This document shows, one piece after another, positions 6,020 to 7,931 of a stretch of 7,931 nt of DNA. A program made the position numbers and the translations under genes. Positions within the stretch are counted from its first letter, which is position 1. Every line of letters starts with the position of its first letter. The notes beneath the pieces are model-generated. The model made no database searches and was not told the DNA's origin. It was given only the letters and a program-made list of their open reading frames with translations. The DNA is from Rubrobacteraceae bacterium (lineage in GTDB: Bacteria > Actinomycetota > Rubrobacteria > Rubrobacterales > Rubrobacteraceae): positions 1 to 7,931 of the forward strand of contig JARDZQ010000055.1 in NCBI GenBank assembly GCA_029240775.1. Direction: 5' to 3'.

Positions 6020-7239
6020 CGGCCTCCCTCCCCGTTGCGTTCGGCGTCGAAGACGACTCCTTTATCAAAGAGGTCCGAGATCTCCTCTTTGGAAAAGTCC
6101 GCGTCGAGCAGCGTCTCGACAGTATGCTGTCCCAACCAGGGCGCCGGTCTCCTAATGCTCATTGGCGTCCTGGACATCTTCGCGGGGATACCGAGCGTCT
6201 TCATCTTACCTATGATCGGGTGCTCGATCTCGATGACCATCTCCCGTGCCCGCACGTGGTGATTTTCCATCACCTCATCGTAGAGGAGGACCGGGCCGCC
6301 CGGCACACCCGCCTCATCGAGTTTTTGTACCCAGTACTCGGTCGGATGGTCGGCCAGCACCTCCTCAATGTCTTTCTCCAGATCATCTATGTTTCGCATG
6401 CGCGAGGGAAGGTCCAGGTAGCGAGGATCTTCCATCCACTCTGGCCGTTCGACGACTCGCTCGCAGAACTTACGCCAGAGCCGGTCGTTGTTCGCCCCGA
6501 CGGTGACGTAGCCGTCCCCGGTCCGGTACGCCTGATAGGGGGTCGTGCGCCGGTGTCGGGAACCCGCAGGCGCAGGCATCTCGCCGTTTCCGAAATAGGC
6601 TCCCGCCTCCCAGATCGTCCACGCCAGACCGGAATCTACCAGCGAGATGTCTATGTACTGCCCCTCGCCGGTCTTCAGACGGTGTATATAGGCGCCCAGA
6701 ATGGAGTAGAGAGCCGTCGCTCCCGCCGCTATGTCGTTGATGGCGATGCCGACCTTCGCCGGCTTCTCATCCCCCGGATGCCCGTTTATCCGCATGAAAC
6801 CACTGACACCCTGGGCGATTATGTCGAAGCCCGCGCGCAGCGCATAGGGCCCCGTCTGCCCGAACCCGGTTATGGAACAGTAGATGATCCCCTCGTTGAG
6901 CTTCTTTACGGTCTCGTAGTCCACCCCAAGCCTGCTGGTGACCCCGGGACGGAAGTTCTCGATGATGACGTCGGCGTCATTCGCGATCCTTAAGAAGACT
7001 CTTCGTCCCTCATCGGATTTGAGATCCAGACATATGCTCCGCTTGTTCCGGTTCGCCGTGGCAAACGGATAGCTCGCCCCATTGACCTTCGGCTCCAGCC
7101 GCCTGGCGTCGTCCCCATCCGGATACCGCTCCACCTTGGTGACCTCAGCCCCCATGTCGGCGAGCACGCTCGTGCAATAAGGCCCCGATAGAAAGCGGGA
7201 GAAGTCCAACACCTTCACGCCATCCAACGGCAAAACCAT
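6016..7239 (-). CDS. Family III (CaiB/BaiF) CoA-transferase
   Basis: This 407-residue protein matches family III CoA-transferases in length and sequence throughout. These cytoplasmic enzymes move CoA between carboxylic acids through an aspartyl-CoA intermediate. The N terminus LPLDGVKVLDFSRFLSGPYC (residues 3-22) is typical, as are NRNKRSICLDLKS (63-75), ENFRPG (94-99) and GFDIIAQGVSG (137-147). Asp169 in KVGIAINDIAAG (162-173) aligns with the catalytic Asp169 of formyl-CoA:oxalate CoA-transferase. The C-terminal AGVPGGPV (310-317) and WLGQHT (368-373) motifs are also present. ATG has GGAGG seven bases upstream. It is the first gene after the predicted promoter and overlaps the crotonase by 4 nt (TTGA). 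As first enzyme it probably activates the imported acid to its CoA ester. Substrate cannot be assigned, since family members use succinate, oxalate, carnitine, itaconate, citramalate, mesaconate and aromatic acids. Confidence 0.95.
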   Translation of the reverse strand: MVLPLDGVKVLDFSRFLSGPYCTSVLADMGAEVTKVERYPDGDDARRLEPKVNGASYPFATANRNKRSICLDLKSDEGRRVFLRIANDADVIIENFRPGVTSRLGVDYETVKKLNEGIIYCSITGFGQTGPYALRAGFDIIAQGVSGFMRINGHPGDEKPAKVGIAINDIAAGATALYSILGAYIHRLKTGEGQYIDISLVDSGLAWTIWEAGAYFGNGEMPAPAGSRHRRTTPYQAYRTGDGYVTVGANNDRLWRKFCERVVERPEWMEDPRYLDLPSRMRNIDDLEKDIEEVLADHPTEYWVQKLDEAGVPGGPVLLYDEVMENHHVRAREMVIEIEHPIIGKMKTLGIPAKMSRTPMSIRRPAPWLGQHTVETLLDADFSKEEISDLFDKGVVFDAERNGEGGR

Positions 7240-7262
7240 CCACTGGCCTCCTCGTTGCCCGC

Positions 7263-7285
7263 ATTGTGGGCTTCACGCCCACAAT
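7263..7285. promoter_or_regulatory. Perfect 9-bp palindrome at predicted transcription start (possible operator or 5' hairpin)
   Basis: The arms attgtgggc (7263-7271) and gcccacaat (7277-7285) are perfect complements around a 5-nt spacer. They lie immediately downstream of the predicted -10 box and about 23 nt before the CoA-transferase start. Position and symmetry suit an operator at which a repressor, plausibly the adjacent IclR-family protein, would block transcription. Transcribed, it would instead make a strong stem-loop near the mRNA 5' end that could protect the message. It is not a terminator, since no U-run follows on the minus strand. Confidence 0.6.
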
Positions 7286-7291
7286 ACAAAC

Positions 7292-7320
7292 ACTGTAGGT
7301 CACGTAGGGGGATCTGTCAA
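7292..7320 (-). promoter_or_regulatory. Predicted sigma-70-type promoter for the operon
   Basis: Reading on the minus strand, a perfect -35 hexamer TTGACA (7320-7315) is followed after 17 nt by TACAGT (7297-7292), which matches four of six bases of TATAAT. The expected transcription start falls near 7285, leaving a leader of about 45 nt with the palindrome and the ribosome binding site of the CoA-transferase gene. The spacing is optimal, and the location between the regulator gene and the first catabolic gene is sensible. Confidence 0.7.
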
Positions 7321-7357
7321 CCTGGCTGCTGGTTCGAGAGCGATGATGGTTGGGGTG

Positions 7358-7931
7358 TTAGCTGTGGGGTGGGTGATCTGGGGAGTGGTTTTCGTATTCG
7401 GTGGAGCCCAGCATCAACGAGAGGTCTTTGGCCGCTTTCAGAGCGTGGGGCGCGAACTCGAGGAGAAGTTTCTTGTTCACGCGGCTCGACGGGCCTGTTA
7501 CGCTCAAGGAGGCCACTACGCTTTCCCGGTAGTCGAAGACCGGGACGGCAATTGTGAAAACCTCGGGGACTCGCTCGGCCAGGGAGATCGCAAATCCTTT
7601 GTCGAGCACGGACTCGAGCTCTCGCTTCAGCAGTTCGGGATCCACGATAGTGTTGTCTGTCGCGGCTTCCAGTGGTCCCGAGAGGATCTGTTGTTGCACG
7701 TCGGTGGGGAGGTGGGCGAGGATGGCTTTCCCCGGCGCGCCCTGGTGGATTGGTATTGACTCTCCCAGGTTGGTATACGTTCTCCGTATGGAGTGGCGGC
7801 TCTCCACCTGGTCTATGACCACCCGGAAGAGTCTGCCGTCCACCACGTGGAGTCCCACCGTTTCGTTAGTCTCGTCTCGGAGCCGGGTCATGATCGGCCC
7901 GGCGCATTCCTGCAAGTTGATCCTCACCCTT
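7358..7931 (-). CDS. IclR-family transcriptional regulator, effector-binding domain (5' end beyond right edge)
   Basis: About 190 residues are visible, with the frame open to the right edge. They form the C-terminal ligand-binding domain of an IclR-type regulator, and the N-terminal winged-helix DNA-binding domain (some 60 residues) lies outside. Counting from the GTG at 7925-7927, which is probably internal, landmarks are NETVGLHV at 21-28, GAPGKAILAHLP at 63-74, GFAISLAERVPEV at 111-123, and TIAVPVFDYRESVVASLSVTG at about 125-145. IclR proteins are usually repressors, sometimes activators, that bind small organic acids or pathway intermediates and often control adjacent catabolic operons. 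The gene runs in the same direction as the operon and ends 118 nt before it. A promoter and palindrome lie between them, so it probably regulates the operon. No clear terminator separates it, so some read-through is possible. Confidence 0.93.
   Translation of the reverse strand, partial: RVRINLQECAGPIMTRLRDETNETVGLHVVDGRLFRVVIDQVESRHSIRRTYTNLGESIPIHQGAPGKAILAHLPTDVQQQILSGPLEAATDNTIVDPELLKRELESVLDKGFAISLAERVPEVFTIAVPVFDYRESVVASLSVTGPSSRVNKKLLLEFAPHALKAAKDLSLMLGSTEYENHSPDHPPHS

Noticed and set aside
6124..6993. Long plus-strand open frame (289 codons) antisense to the CoA-transferase
   Set aside because: It lies wholly within a well-conserved minus-strand gene, the translation resembles no family I know, and long antisense frames are expected in GC-rich coding DNA.
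7321..7357. Possible terminator after the IclR-family gene
   Set aside because: No stem-loop followed by a T-run is visible between the stop codon and the -35 box.

Overview
The window is about 7.9 kb of GC-rich bacterial DNA (roughly 60% by eye) in which every credible gene lies on the minus strand. It reads as one catabolic and transport operon, with a transcriptional regulator just upstream of it. Strong GGAGG-type ribosome binding sites, GTG/TTG starts and a solute-binding protein whose signal carries both a twin-arginine motif and a lipobox fit a high-GC Gram-positive-like lineage. An actinomycete such as a Rubrobacter relative is a reasonable guess, but only a guess. There are no RNA genes, CRISPR arrays, insertion sequences or convincing terminators.

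Layout in transcription order (right to left): an IclR-family regulator whose N-terminal DNA-binding domain lies off the right edge (7358-7931); a 118-nt gap with a near-consensus promoter (TTGACA, 17 nt, TACAGT) followed by a perfect 9-bp palindrome; a family III (CaiB/BaiF) acyl-CoA transferase (6016-7239); a crotonase-fold enoyl-CoA hydratase-like gene broken by a frameshift near its 3' end (5229-6019); a PaaI-type hotdog thioesterase (4778-5221); an 84-nt gap with an inverted repeat; the tripartite tricarboxylate transporter genes tctC, tctB and tctA (4693 down to 1655); a short-chain dehydrogenase whose catalytic Asn, Ser and Tyr are all replaced (867-1613); and an MmgE/PrpD-family protein cut by the left edge (1-870).

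Spacing supports one transcript: 4-nt stop/start overlaps (TTGA between transferase and crotonase, GTGA between SDR and PrpD), a 7-nt gap before the thioesterase, and 30-41-nt gaps between the transporter genes and the SDR. A plausible scheme, by inference, is: TctC captures an organic acid, TctAB imports it, the CoA transferase activates it, the crotonase and SDR transform the CoA ester, the thioesterase releases free acid or CoA, and the PrpD-like enzyme dehydrates or isomerises a free carboxylic acid. The IclR protein would control the operon in response to the substrate or an intermediate. The substrate cannot be read from the sequence.

The points most worth a second look are the frameshift in the crotonase, the lost catalytic residues in both the SDR and the crotonase, the promoter/palindrome pair, and the inverted repeat just ahead of tctC.
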